Shown here piece after piece: positions 38,237-47,001 of a DNA stretch of 64,000 nt. Each line of letters starts with the position of its first letter. Positions within the stretch are counted from its first letter, which is position 1. The stretch is from AP-15 sp963700185 (GTDB lineage Bacteria > Pseudomonadota > Alphaproteobacteria > ATCC43930 > CGMCC-115725), in NCBI GenBank assembly GCA_963700185.1, contig CAVOWP010000014.1:124001-188000 (forward strand). The letters are read 5' to 3'. The notes under the pieces are model-generated. The model was not told the origin of the DNA. It made no database searches and worked only from the letters and a program-made list of their open reading frames with translations. The position numbers and the translations under genes are program-made.

Positions 38237-38934
38237 TGCCCAGCAGGTTCTTCAGCGATTGTTGGAGGAGCGCCGCCCCGAAGGATGACCGCGATCGCGA
38301 CCCCCTTACCAGGCCCGGCCGCGTTGACCGTCGAGAGAGAGCAACTGCTGGCATCCGAAATGGCTGATCGGGAACTACGATCGATGATGGGATTGGCGAC
38401 GGCCATACACGGCGAAAGCCCGGTAGGTGAAGAGCATGGCAGGAGATGTGGGCACGGCTATTCGCTGGACGGTCCGTCAGAATGCCTGAGCAACCGGTCT
38501 AGGTGTGTGAAGCAGTTCACACTTGGAAAGAAGTTAAATTTAGGGCGCCGGGCACAAGCGGCTGAAACCCAACGTGGCTGCTGCTCAAAAATGACCGAGT
38601 TATCGGGTGAACGTGGGCGTGCCTGATTAACGACCTTGGGCAGGGTACTCAACACCGAGCTTGACGTAGCGCGAACCCTCGCAGTGGCAGTCGCCGCCTC
38701 GAGTTCGAAGGGCGAGTCCTCCCTGGTGCGCAGCCGAAGAAATATCGCTGTCGTTCCCGCGACGAGCGGCCAGCCTATCTTTTCGTCGCGATGAGCCATC
38801 GAATTTGACCTCCGTCATCGAATGTTTCGGCGGCCGGGCGAGAGCGGAAAGAGCCGCCGGCTGACCCGAAGCAGAGCCGGTGATTGCCAAGTTGGTTTCG
38901 TGCTATGGTAGCGCCTCGACAAGAAGGAAAGATC
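38237..38934. other. Intergenic region between TolB/TPR gene and solute-binding protein
   Basis: About 700 bp between divergent genes. No gene on either strand is convincing: the open frames show no family resemblance. The clear element is the CRP-type palindrome at 38506-38521. A start-proximal AAGAAGGAAAG ribosome site precedes the plus-strand gene. Confidence 0.5.
38506..38521. promoter_or_regulatory. Second perfect CRP-type operator TGTGA-N6-TCACA
   Basis: TGTGAAGCAGTTCACA matches both half-sites exactly. It is about 414 bp before the solute-binding protein and 270 bp before the TolB/TPR gene, so which promoter it serves is open. Together with the site at 12499 it suggests a functioning cAMP-responsive regulator in this genome. 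Confidence 0.6.
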
Positions 38935-40527
38935 ATGCCGGGTATCGCATATGCGCTCGCATTGACGAGCGCGATTTTTTTGCTCGCAGCGCCGCAGGCA
39001 TTCGCGCAGAAGAGCGGGGGCGTCCTCAAATTCTTTCACCGCGATAGTCCGGCGAGCGGGTCGATCCACGAAGAGGCGACGATCTCGGCAGTGGCGCCGT
39101 TTATGGGCGTCTTCAACAATCTCGTGCTCTTCAATCAGCACGAAAAACAGAACCGGCTCGATCTGATCGAGCCGGAGCTCGCCGATAGTTGGAAATGGAA
39201 TAATGACTTTACGCGGGTCAGCTTTCAGCTGCGCCAAGGCGTCAAATGGCATGACAGCCAGCCGTTTACCGCGAAAGACGTCAAATGCACCTGGGACATG
39301 CTGCTCGGCAAGTCCACCGAAAAGCTTCGCCTCAATCCGCGCAAGGCCTGGTATCGCAACCTCGACGAGGTCACGGTCGATGGCGATTACGGGGTAACTT
39401 TCGTGTTGAAGCGGCCGCAGCCGGCGTTCCTGATGCTGCTGGCGACAGGCATGTCGCCGGTTTACCCTTGCCACGTGCCGGCGCGCGACATGCGCAGTCA
39501 TCCGATCGGCACCGGCCCGTTCAAGTTCGTCGAGTTCAAGCCGAACGATTACATGCGATTTGCGAAGAACCCGGATTACTGGAAGCCTGGCCGGCCCTAT
39601 CTCGACGGTATCGAATGGACGGTCGTCCCGAACCGCTCGACGCAGACGCTCGCTTTTATCGCAGGCAAGTTCGACATGACCTTCCCCTACGAGGTCACGG
39701 TGCAATCGATGCGCGACATCAAGAGCCAAGCGCCCGACGCAATTTGCGAGCTGACGCAGACGCCTGTCGCGATAAACCTGCTCGTCAACCGCGAAACGCC
39801 GCCGTTCGACGACCCGGACATCCGCCGCGCAATGCAGCTGACGATCGATCGGAAAAGCTTCATCGACATTATCGCCGAAGGCCAGGGAGATATCAGCGGT
39901 GCGATGCTGCCGCCGCCTGGCGGCCTGTGGGGTCTGCCGCCAGAAATTCTCCGGACTTTGCCCGGCTACGGTCCCGATGTGCAGGCCAACCGCGCAGTGG
40001 CACGCAAGTTGATGGAAAAGCACGGCTACGGCCCGGACAAGCGGCTGACCGTCAAGGTCGCGACGCGCAACATCGCTCAATACCGTGACCCGGCGGTGAT
40101 CCTGATCGACCAAATGAAAGAGATCTACATCGACGGCGAGCTCGACACCGTCGAGACCGCCAACTGGTTCCCCCAGATCGCCCGCAAGGATTTCATGGTC
40201 GGCGCCAATCTGTCGGGCTCGGGGGTCGACGACCCGGACGCCTATTTCTACGAGCACTATGCCTGCGGTTCCGAGCGCAATTACACGAACTACTGCAACC
40301 CGGAGCTCGAAAAGATGTACGAGCAGCAGTCAATCGAGCCCGACCAGGAAAAGCGCAAGAAACTGGTGTGGGAGATCGACCGGCAGCTGCAGGAAGACGC
40401 AGCCCGCCCGATCATTTATCAATACCGCCTCGGGACCTGCCATTACCCGCGGGTGCATGGGATCACTATGATGGTCAACAGTATCTTCAACGGCTGGCGC
40501 TTCGAGGACGCCTGGCTCGAGCAATAG
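38935..40527 (+). CDS. ABC transporter solute-binding protein, family 5 (peptide/nickel type)
   Basis: The 530-residue protein has a signal peptide (ALALTSAIFLLAAPQAFA) and the family-5 pattern: LADSWKWNNDFTRVSFQLRQGVKWHDSQPFTAKDV, HPIGTGPFKFVEF and DDPDIRRAMQLTIDRKSFI. It binds oligopeptides or similar solutes in the periplasm. No permease or ATPase gene follows, so it is an orphan, or its partners are elsewhere. A CoA-transferase relic lies downstream. Confidence 0.88.
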   Translation: MPGIAYALALTSAIFLLAAPQAFAQKSGGVLKFFHRDSPASGSIHEEATISAVAPFMGVFNNLVLFNQHEKQNRLDLIEPELADSWKWNNDFTRVSFQLRQGVKWHDSQPFTAKDVKCTWDMLLGKSTEKLRLNPRKAWYRNLDEVTVDGDYGVTFVLKRPQPAFLMLLATGMSPVYPCHVPARDMRSHPIGTGPFKFVEFKPNDYMRFAKNPDYWKPGRPYLDGIEWTVVPNRSTQTLAFIAGKFDMTFPYEVTVQSMRDIKSQAPDAICELTQTPVAINLLVNRETPPFDDPDIRRAMQLTIDRKSFIDIIAEGQGDISGAMLPPPGGLWGLPPEILRTLPGYGPDVQANRAVARKLMEKHGYGPDKRLTVKVATRNIAQYRDPAVILIDQMKEIYIDGELDTVETANWFPQIARKDFMVGANLSGSGVDDPDAYFYEHYACGSERNYTNYCNPELEKMYEQQSIEPDQEKRKKLVWEIDRQLQEDAARPIIYQYRLGTCHYPRVHGITMMVNSIFNGWRFEDAWLEQ

Positions 40528-40619
40528 GCCTTGCCGGCTGCGCCGCGGAGCTAGCTGAACGCCACTCCCGGACGCGAGGGGCAGTTCGAAGTGAACTGAA
40601 ATCTCGCTACTGCAAGGCC

Positions 40620-41170
40620 TCCGGATCTTACAAATCGGCGAGGGCCTCGCCGCCGCCGTTTGCGCACGCCTGCTCGCGGATTTCACCTGCGTCAGCTCCG
40701 AAAGCTCGACGCCTCCTTGCGGCGTATCTCAACCATCGCAAGTCCGTGGTCGCTGATGATAATGCGGCGCGACGCAGTGCAATCGCGGCCGCTAACCTGA
40801 TCGTCTGCGAGGGCCGGCCCCGGGATCTTCGCATCCTGCAATACGACGTCGACAGCCTCCGCCGGCTCAATGCGACCGCAGCACTCGATACACTTCGCCC
40901 TTTGGGCAGACCGGACCAAAGGCCAACGACCCGGCGACCGACCTGACACTGTTCTTCGCCAGCGGCCTTGCTCGTTTGGTGACAGGACAAGTCGACGATG
41001 TTTCGGAAGCGCCGATCCGCCCGGTTGGCGAACAATCCGCCTTATTGGCGGCCTTGCCGCCGCCTGCGCCGGCATTCACGCTCCACTGGCCGCTCGGCGA
41101 AATAGTCGATGTATCGATAGCGGAAACGCTGGCGGCTATGGGTACGACTGGCCTCTTCGTATGCCGCGCC
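40620..41170 (+). pseudogene. CaiB/BaiF CoA-transferase family III relic
   Basis: Pieces of a class III CoA-transferase can be read in all three plus frames in the correct order: ILQIGEGLAAAVCARLLADF, then AAYLNHRKSVVAD and LRILQYDVDSLRRLNATAAL, then SPFGQTGPKANDPATDLTLF with VTGQVDDVSEAPIRPVGEQSA, then IGGLAAACAGIHAPLAA, then EIVDVSIAETLAAM. Several indels and internal losses separate them, and the C-terminal half of the enzyme is missing. It is a true, older pseudogene. Confidence 0.65.
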
Positions 41171-41172
41171 TG

Positions 41173-41673
41173 TTATTTCAACGTCGCAGGAATCCCCCAA
41201 GCCCTCGCTCCGCTCGGAATATCGCGATTTACTAACGACATTGCGCCGATTACGACTCTATCGCCGATCGTCACACCCTTCTCAATCACGCATTGCGGCC
41301 CGATATAGACGCACGAGCCGATTTTCACAGGAGCCTTTTCAACGGGAGCTGTACCACCGGTGAGACACCGCGCGACGGTATGGTGCGTGTAAATGTGAGC
41401 ACCGGCGCTGATATCGCAATCGTCCCCGATCGTAAGACCGCCTTGCCCGTCGAGGATAACGTTGGGGCCGATCCAGCAATGCTTCCCGACTTTGACGTCG
41501 CCAAGGATCAAGACATTGTCGTAACAGGACGTGCCCTCACCAAATCCATAGTCCCGCGCGATTTCCCATCGATCGGTCAGCAGATCGCCGACAGAAACGT
41601 GGCGATGAAATTTTTCCCGCATCTCGCGACGTCGATCTGCAATAAGATCTCGCACGGATTTACGAAAATCCAT
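41173..41673 (-). CDS. Hexapeptide-repeat acyltransferase (sugar O/N-acetyltransferase type)
   Basis: The 166-residue protein starts at ATG 41673 with GAGGG upstream. Left-handed beta-helix repeats fill the sequence (LILGDVKVGKHCWIGPNVILDG, LTIGDDCDISAGAHIYTHHTV, VKIGSCVYIGPQCVIEKGVTIGDRVVIGAMS). The HH pair fits the catalytic His of WbbJ/LacA-like enzymes. It is the last of four sugar-biosynthesis genes and probably acetylates an amino sugar for surface polysaccharide. Confidence 0.85.
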   Translation of the reverse strand: MDFRKSVRDLIADRRREMREKFHRHVSVGDLLTDRWEIARDYGFGEGTSCYDNVLILGDVKVGKHCWIGPNVILDGQGGLTIGDDCDISAGAHIYTHHTVARCLTGGTAPVEKAPVKIGSCVYIGPQCVIEKGVTIGDRVVIGAMSLVNRDIPSGARAWGIPATLK

Positions 41674-41760
41674 GTTCTTTTCTACCCTCAAAAGCCGTTT
41701 CTGAGCTGGCGACCGCCAAGGAGCGCCCGCCCAGGAATTATGCCTGCGAATAGAGGTCCG

Positions 41761-42901
41761 TCACGCGTGCAGCGCGCTGCGTAACGCATTCGCAACGGTG
41801 ACCTGATCCTCGTCCGTCATTTGCGCATAGAGCGGCAACAGAATTGCGTGATCCTGCGCCAGCTCGGATTGGCGCAGGTCATGACGCGGCTTCTCGTTCC
41901 GCATAACACGGCTCGCGATGCGAGCACATGATGCCGCGTCGGGTGGCAATTCCCTGGTCGAGCAGCTCTTGCATGACCGCCTTCTGGTCGACCCGGTCCG
42001 GCAAGCGCACGCAATAGCTCTGCCAATTGGAACGCGCCCATTCGGGCTCCAGCGGCAGAAGGAGCCCTTCGATATTTCCCAGCAGCTCGTCATAGCGGGC
42101 GGCCAGAACCCGACGACGCGACACGAGCTCCGGCAAACGCCCGAGCTGCTTGCGTCCGATCGCCGCCTGAATGTCCGTCATGCGGTAATTGTAGCCGATG
42201 GCGAGATAGTCCTCGAACACGACCTGCGGCGAGCCGTGCCGCACCGTGTCGGGTACACTCATGCCGTGCTGACGAAGGAGCCTGAAGGCGCTGTCGAACT
42301 CTGCATTTGCGGTTGTCAGCATGCCGCCGTCGCCTGTCGTGATCACCTTGCGCGGGTGGAACGAGAAACAGGCGATGTCACCGAGCGGCCGCCCGACTGG
42401 CTGCCATTGCCCGTCGATGCGGATCTCGCTTCCAGCGGCGCAGGCGGCATCTTCGATCAGTGCGATGCCATGACGCCTCGCCACGCCGAGCATCGCCGGG
42501 AGATCGCACGGCATTCCCATCTGATGGATCGCGAGGATTGCGCGGGTCCGCGGCGTGACGGCGTCGGCCACATGCTGCGGTTCGAGATTATAGGTCCGCG
42601 GGTCGATATCGACAAAGATTGGGATGGCACCGCAATAGCGAATGCTGTTGGCCGTCGCGATGTATGAATGGCTTGCCGTGATCACCTCGTCGCCCGCCCC
42701 GACGCCGGCGGCAAGCAGAGCCAGGTGCAGCGCGGTTGTGCAGCTCGAGACGGCACAGGCATGAGGCGCTCCGACATAGGCGGCGAACTCGCGTTCGAAG
42801 GCGGCGACTTGCGGGCCCTGAGTTACCCAGCCGGAGAGCACGACTTCGCGCGCCGCCTCGGCTTCCGCTTCCTCGAGGACCGGCTTGGCGATCGGGATCA
42901 C
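41761..42901 (-). pseudogene. DegT/DnrJ/EryC1 sugar aminotransferase, one frameshift
   Basis: GTG 42901 shares a base with the stop of the epimerase gene (TAGTG). The PLP-site motifs are intact: SSCTTALHLALLAAGVG, IEDAACAAGSEI and CFSFHPRKVITTGDGGM with the Schiff-base Lys, and YNYRMTDIQAAIG. After HREPCYA the frame shifts at the double C near 41900; removing one base gives NEKPRHDLRQSELAQDHAI to the stop at 41761, the normal family ending. It would transfer an amino group to a keto-sugar nucleotide. Confidence 0.85.
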
Positions 42902-43905
42902 TATGCGACCGCTTCCAGCGCGGCCGGTACCGGAAACCGCCGCCGCTCGATCCGCCACCAATCCACAAGCTCGCGCAATCCCTCTTCGAGCGGTATTGCA
43001 GCTCGGAAGCCGAGCATCCGTTCGGCCTTCACGGTCGAGGCCAGGCGTCGTGGCACGGGATTGACCGATCTTTCCGGGGCAAACACTGGATCTATTTCCT
43101 TGTGGCCCATTGCACCGGCAAGGGCTCGCGCCAATTGCAAGAGGCTAGTCTCAGTGCCACTCGCGACATTGAAGACCTCGTCGCTGGCGTTTGCCTTCGC
43201 ACCTAGAATATTTGCGCGCGCGACATCGCGCACATGGACGAAATCCATCGTCTGTTGGCCATCGCCAAAGATTAAAGGTGCCTGACCGGCTTCGAGCCGC
43301 TCCATCCAGCGGATCAGCACCTCGGTGTACCGGCCATGAATGTCCATGCGCGGCCCGTACACATTAAAATACCGGAACGCGACGTAGTCGAGCCCGTGCT
43401 TATCGTTGAAGGTGCGCATCAGGGCTTCGTTGAAGGCTTTAGCGGCACCGTAAAGAGTGCGGTTATCATAAGGATGGTGCTTCTCTGTGGTTGGAAAGTC
43501 CTCGGCCATGCCATAGACCGAGGCCGAGGAAGCGGCGATGACCTTTTCGACCCGATGCTCGGCGCAGAGCTCGAGCAGGTCGAATGTCGACTGGACCATC
43601 ACCTCCATGGCGACTCGGGGCTCCGCGGCGCACTGGGTGATCCGCAACGCTGCCTGATGAAAAACGACGTCAGCGGTCTCGACCAAAGACGCCATCAGAT
43701 TTCGGTCGCGGATATCGCCATCGACCAGTCGAACGGGTCCGCCTTGCGGCATCGCCGCTTCGAGATTCTCCGGCCGGCCACGGACCATATTGTCAAGGGC
43801 GATGATCTCGCGGCAACCTTCCTGCGCGAGGAGGTCCACAATATGCGAGCCGATAAACCCCGCTCCACCCGTCACCAGTACGCGCTTGCCCTTCAGATCA
43901 GCCAC
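42901..43905 (-). CDS. NAD-dependent nucleotide-sugar epimerase/dehydratase
   Basis: The 334-residue protein is started at GTG 43905, which has GGAGAG six bases upstream; an in-frame TTG at 43917 is less likely. It is an extended SDR: VTGGAGFIGSHIVDLL near the N-terminus, DGDIRD, and the catalytic YGAAKAFNE with ASSASVYG. The RYFNVYGPRMD and GDGQQTMDFVHVRDVARA motifs are typical of UDP-glucose 4-epimerase-like enzymes. It sits between two DegT aminotransferases, so it makes or reshapes the same sugar nucleotide. Confidence 0.9.
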   Translation of the reverse strand: MADLKGKRVLVTGGAGFIGSHIVDLLAQEGCREIIALDNMVRGRPENLEAAMPQGGPVRLVDGDIRDRNLMASLVETADVVFHQAALRITQCAAEPRVAMEVMVQSTFDLLELCAEHRVEKVIAASSASVYGMAEDFPTTEKHHPYDNRTLYGAAKAFNEALMRTFNDKHGLDYVAFRYFNVYGPRMDIHGRYTEVLIRWMERLEAGQAPLIFGDGQQTMDFVHVRDVARANILGAKANASDEVFNVASGTETSLLQLARALAGAMGHKEIDPVFAPERSVNPVPRRLASTVKAERMLGFRAAIPLEEGLRELVDWWRIERRRFPVPAALEAVA

Positions 43906-43974
43906 GGTTCTCTCCAATCTCGTTCAAATCACTACGTCATGGGATCGACGCAAGAACCAGCCGCCTGAGCGGGA

Positions 43975-45075
43975 TCAAACAAGGCGGACTCTATTCAATT
44001 GCGCCACAACTTCCAACACTTGATCCGGCTGCAGTTCGGCATAAATTGGCAGCGACAAAAATTGATCAGCCGTGCCTTCCGTGACCGGCAAGTCGCCGCG
44101 CCGATAGCCGAGCTCTGCATACGCTTTCTGCAGGTGGACCGGGACAGGATAATGGATGCCTGTTCCGATACCCGCAGCATGGAGCGTTTCCTGTACCTGA
44201 TCGCGATCCGCTACCCTGAGAGCGTATACGTGATAAACATGTCGGGTGTGCGGCGGCGGTGCCGGCAGTTGGAAGCGACTACCCGCCAGAAGCCGGTCAT
44301 AGCGCGCCGCAACAGTCCGGCGTCCTTCGGTCCAATTTTCAATATAATCCATCTTGACCTTCAGAACGGCGCCTTGGATCGCGTCCATTCGATAATTATA
44401 GCCCGGGACGATGTGTCGGTATTTCGAATCTTGCCCCCAATCCCGCAGCAAGCTCATCTTGCGCGCCAGTTCGGGATCGTTTGTGACAGCCGCCCCGGCC
44501 TCGCCATATGCACCGAGGTTTTTTCCGGGGTAGAAGCTAAAACAACCGATGTCCCCGATGGACCCGGCCCTGTGCCCCTTGTAAATGGCGCCGTGCGACT
44601 GCGCCGCGTCTTCGATGACCACGAGCCCGTGGCGGCGCGCAACCTCAATGACTGGGGCCATTTCCGTCATGAGTCCGTGTAAATGGACGGGCAGGATCGC
44701 TCTGGTTCGGGGGGTGATGGCCGCTTCGATCAAATTGTGATCCATCGTCCACGTGCCGGGATCAATATCGACAAAAACCGGCTTCGCTCCGCAGTAAAGG
44801 ATCGCCGCCGTCGTCGCGACAAAAGTCATCGAGACCGTGATCACCTCGTCGCCCGGACCGATCCCGGCGGCAAGCAACGCCAGGTGCAAGGCCGAGGTGC
44901 CACTATTGAGTCCAATGCAATATTTGACGCCGCAATGTTTGGCAAACCGTTCCTCGAACGCGGCTACTTCAGGCCCAAGTACAAATATGGCACTGTCCAC
45001 GACAGCGGCGATTGCGGCGTCGATCTCCTGTTTGATTTGCCGGTACTGGGCTCGTAAATCAAGAAAAGGTGTCAC
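43975..45075 (-). CDS. DegT/DnrJ/EryC1 sugar aminotransferase
   Basis: The 366-residue protein is complete. It has MTPFLDLRAQYRQIKQEID at the start, the PLP motifs NSGTSALHLALLAAGIG, IEDAAQSHGAIYKG and CFSFYPGKNLGAYGEAG with the Schiff-base Lys, and YNYRMDAIQGAVL. This subgroup includes UDP-3-oxo-sugar aminotransferases such as WbpE, FdtB and QdtB. It is probably the first gene of the four-gene cluster, which points to an acetylated amino sugar for LPS O-antigen or capsule. Confidence 0.9.
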   Translation of the reverse strand: MTPFLDLRAQYRQIKQEIDAAIAAVVDSAIFVLGPEVAAFEERFAKHCGVKYCIGLNSGTSALHLALLAAGIGPGDEVITVSMTFVATTAAILYCGAKPVFVDIDPGTWTMDHNLIEAAITPRTRAILPVHLHGLMTEMAPVIEVARRHGLVVIEDAAQSHGAIYKGHRAGSIGDIGCFSFYPGKNLGAYGEAGAAVTNDPELARKMSLLRDWGQDSKYRHIVPGYNYRMDAIQGAVLKVKMDYIENWTEGRRTVAARYDRLLAGSRFQLPAPPPHTRHVYHVYALRVADRDQVQETLHAAGIGTGIHYPVPVHLQKAYAELGYRRGDLPVTEGTADQFLSLPIYAELQPDQVLEVVAQLNRVRLV

Positions 45076-45289
45076 TGGCCAGCACCTTCCATTTCCTTTT
45101 CTCGCGTTGACCGTTTGCTACATCGCAACTCAAGCAATCAGTGAGGCTGCGGCGCGGTGCGTAAGGCCCGCCATCGGGTGCGCATCCGATCCGCGTTGTT
45201 TTACCTCGCAGCAGGCGCCAGACGTCGTGCGGCATCTATGGTTAATTTTCCTATGAGGACGAATTCTAGAGATTTTGACGCGATCGCGA

Positions 45290-45890
45290 ATGGAGGTCAA
45301 GACGGAGCTCCTGTTGGCGCCTTCACTGCTGTTTCTGGCAGTGTTCTTCGCCCTGCCGGCGCTTACGCTGATCCTCTACAGCGTATTGACGCAGGCGGCT
45401 GACGGCGCCGTCGGGCTGCCGCTGACCCCGGCCCATTACCAGCACTTTTTCACGATCCCGGTCTATTCGCGGGTCTTGCTGACGACATTGCAGATCAGCC
45501 TGTGGACGACCGCTGCGGCGGCGCTGCTTGCCTATCCGGTCGCCCGCGGCATGGTGCGCAGCACGCGCTTCCTGCGGCAGGCGATCACGATGATCGTCAT
45601 CGCCCCCGCTGATCGTCAGCGTCGTCGTGCGGAGCTATGGCTGGCAATTGATCCTCGGCAACGGTCCGACCGGCATCCTCAACTGGCTGCTGCTCAGAAT
45701 CGGGTTGACGAAAAAGCGCGTCGCGCTGCTGTACTCCGAGGCCACCGTCGTCATCGGCTCGCTGCACATCTTCTTTCCGATGATGGTCTTGCCGGTCGCC
45801 TCGGCGCTCGGACGCATCGACCCGAGGCTTGAAGATGCCGCGCACACGCTCAGGGCCACTGCGTGGCGCAGCTTTCGCCTCCTGGCCAGC
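45290..45890 (+). pseudogene. Truncated ABC transporter permease (spermidine/putrescine type), frameshifted
   Basis: ATG 45290 begins MEVKTELLLAPSLLFLAVFFALPALTL, a first transmembrane helix. One extra C in the five-C run at 45603-45607 breaks the frame; removing it continues IVIAPLIVSVVVRSYGWQL and then GSLHIFFPMMVLPVASALGRIDPRLEDAAHTLRAT, the EAA-loop region. Family likeness ends at about 45890, before the last membrane helices. No transporter partner genes remain. Both the indel and the lost end support a dead gene. Confidence 0.75.
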
Positions 45891-45972
45891 CGAAAGCGGC
45901 CAGATTGTCCGCGACGAGGCTGCCGAGCCTGCATCCGCCTGACCAGAGGACCGGTTTCTGATCATATTGGTT

Positions 45973-46053
45973 CGTCATTCCCGTGAAAGCGGGAACCCAG
46001 GGGCAAGCGACCTCACGGTTACCCTGGCCCCCCCTTTCGCGGGGGCGACGAGG
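45973..46053. repeat. Palindromic intergenic repeat (TCATTCCCG...GCGGGAACCC family)
   Basis: The stretch has the hairpin TTCCCGTGAAAGCGGGAA followed by a related CCCCTTTCGCGGGGGCGACGA unit. It lies between the permease relic and the end of the FMN reductase gene. It is a common repeat type in proteobacterial genomes. Confidence 0.6.
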
Positions 46054-46114
46054 GCCGACGCAACCTGATCGGGTGATGCCATAAGTCGACATGCCCGGGC
46101 CGTCCGGCATTTCC

Positions 46115-46702
46115 TCAGGTGAATTTCGCGGCAAGTGGCGGCGGACCGAGCACGGCCGGGTCGAGGCGACGGAGCAGCATCAGCAGCGTGTTCGCCAGCG
46201 CGGCCAAATCCTTGCGCGCCGATACCGATGTCAGCGCCCCGTCGTGGAAATCCGCACCGGTAAGGTAGACGCCGGTAGGCGCGACCAGCGCCCCAAACCA
46301 ACCAAGAACCTGGCGCAATTGCGTGTCGACCGCGAGATAGTGATGGGCGGAACTGCCCATCGCGACGATGCCCACCGGTTTTCCCTGCAGCGCCTCGACC
46401 GGCAGGATGTCGAGCAAGTTCTTCAGCACCCCGGGGAAGCTCGCCCGGTAGACCGGCGCGGCGATCAGCACCGCCGCTGCAGCGGCGACCCGGTCGACTG
46501 CGCGGCGGGTTTCCGCTCCGTATCCGTCGAGCGGCCGCCCGTCGCAGGTATCGATAGGCGTCTCGGCGAGGTTCATGACATCAACATTGATATCCTCAGC
46601 GTTGCTGCGGACCGCCTCCGCCGCCACGGCGATCGCCGCGGCAAGCCGGCCGGGCGGTGTAGCGGCGCCGACCACCATCAAAAGCCGTGGAACTTCAGCC
46701 AT
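46115..46702 (-). CDS. NAD(P)H-dependent FMN reductase
   Basis: The 195-residue protein has the flavodoxin-like fold of the SsuE/MsuE group: LLMVVGAATPPGRLAAAIA (phosphate loop), APVYRASFPGVLKNLLDILP (signature) and KPVGIVAMGSSAHHYLAVD. These supply reduced FMN to monooxygenases. A luciferase-like monooxygenase is 11 kb away, but no direct link is visible. The start ATG 46702 has GGAGGCTCGGCA upstream. Confidence 0.88.
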   Translation of the reverse strand: MAEVPRLLMVVGAATPPGRLAAAIAVAAEAVRSNAEDINVDVMNLAETPIDTCDGRPLDGYGAETRRAVDRVAAAAAVLIAAPVYRASFPGVLKNLLDILPVEALQGKPVGIVAMGSSAHHYLAVDTQLRQVLGWFGALVAPTGVYLTGADFHDGALTSVSARKDLAALANTLLMLLRRLDPAVLGPPPLAAKFT

Positions 46703-47001
46703 TGCCGAGCCTCCTGTTCGGGTAACAGAGCAAAACGTCTATTCCGTGAGTATACCGTCTCAGATGCAGTTCACGCGCGCGCTCGCTCGAAACTGCACGT
46801 ACCGCGCCAGCCGCTCCCCTGAGCAACGGCGGGTTGGCCTGAAGGGCATCATTGACCGAGAAGGTAGCTCAAGATGTAGACACACTGGCTCACAATGGAG
46901 ATGGTTGCGATCAAATCTCGTTGCTGCGCATCTAGCTCAGATGAAATCATGCCCGATGGTCCGGGTTACTCGGGAAATGCGGGCTAACGGCGGGAGGGAA
47001 C

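Noticed and set aside
38285..38799. Open frames on both strands in the 700 bp intergenic region
   Set aside because: Neither has a ribosome site, family likeness or coding-like composition.
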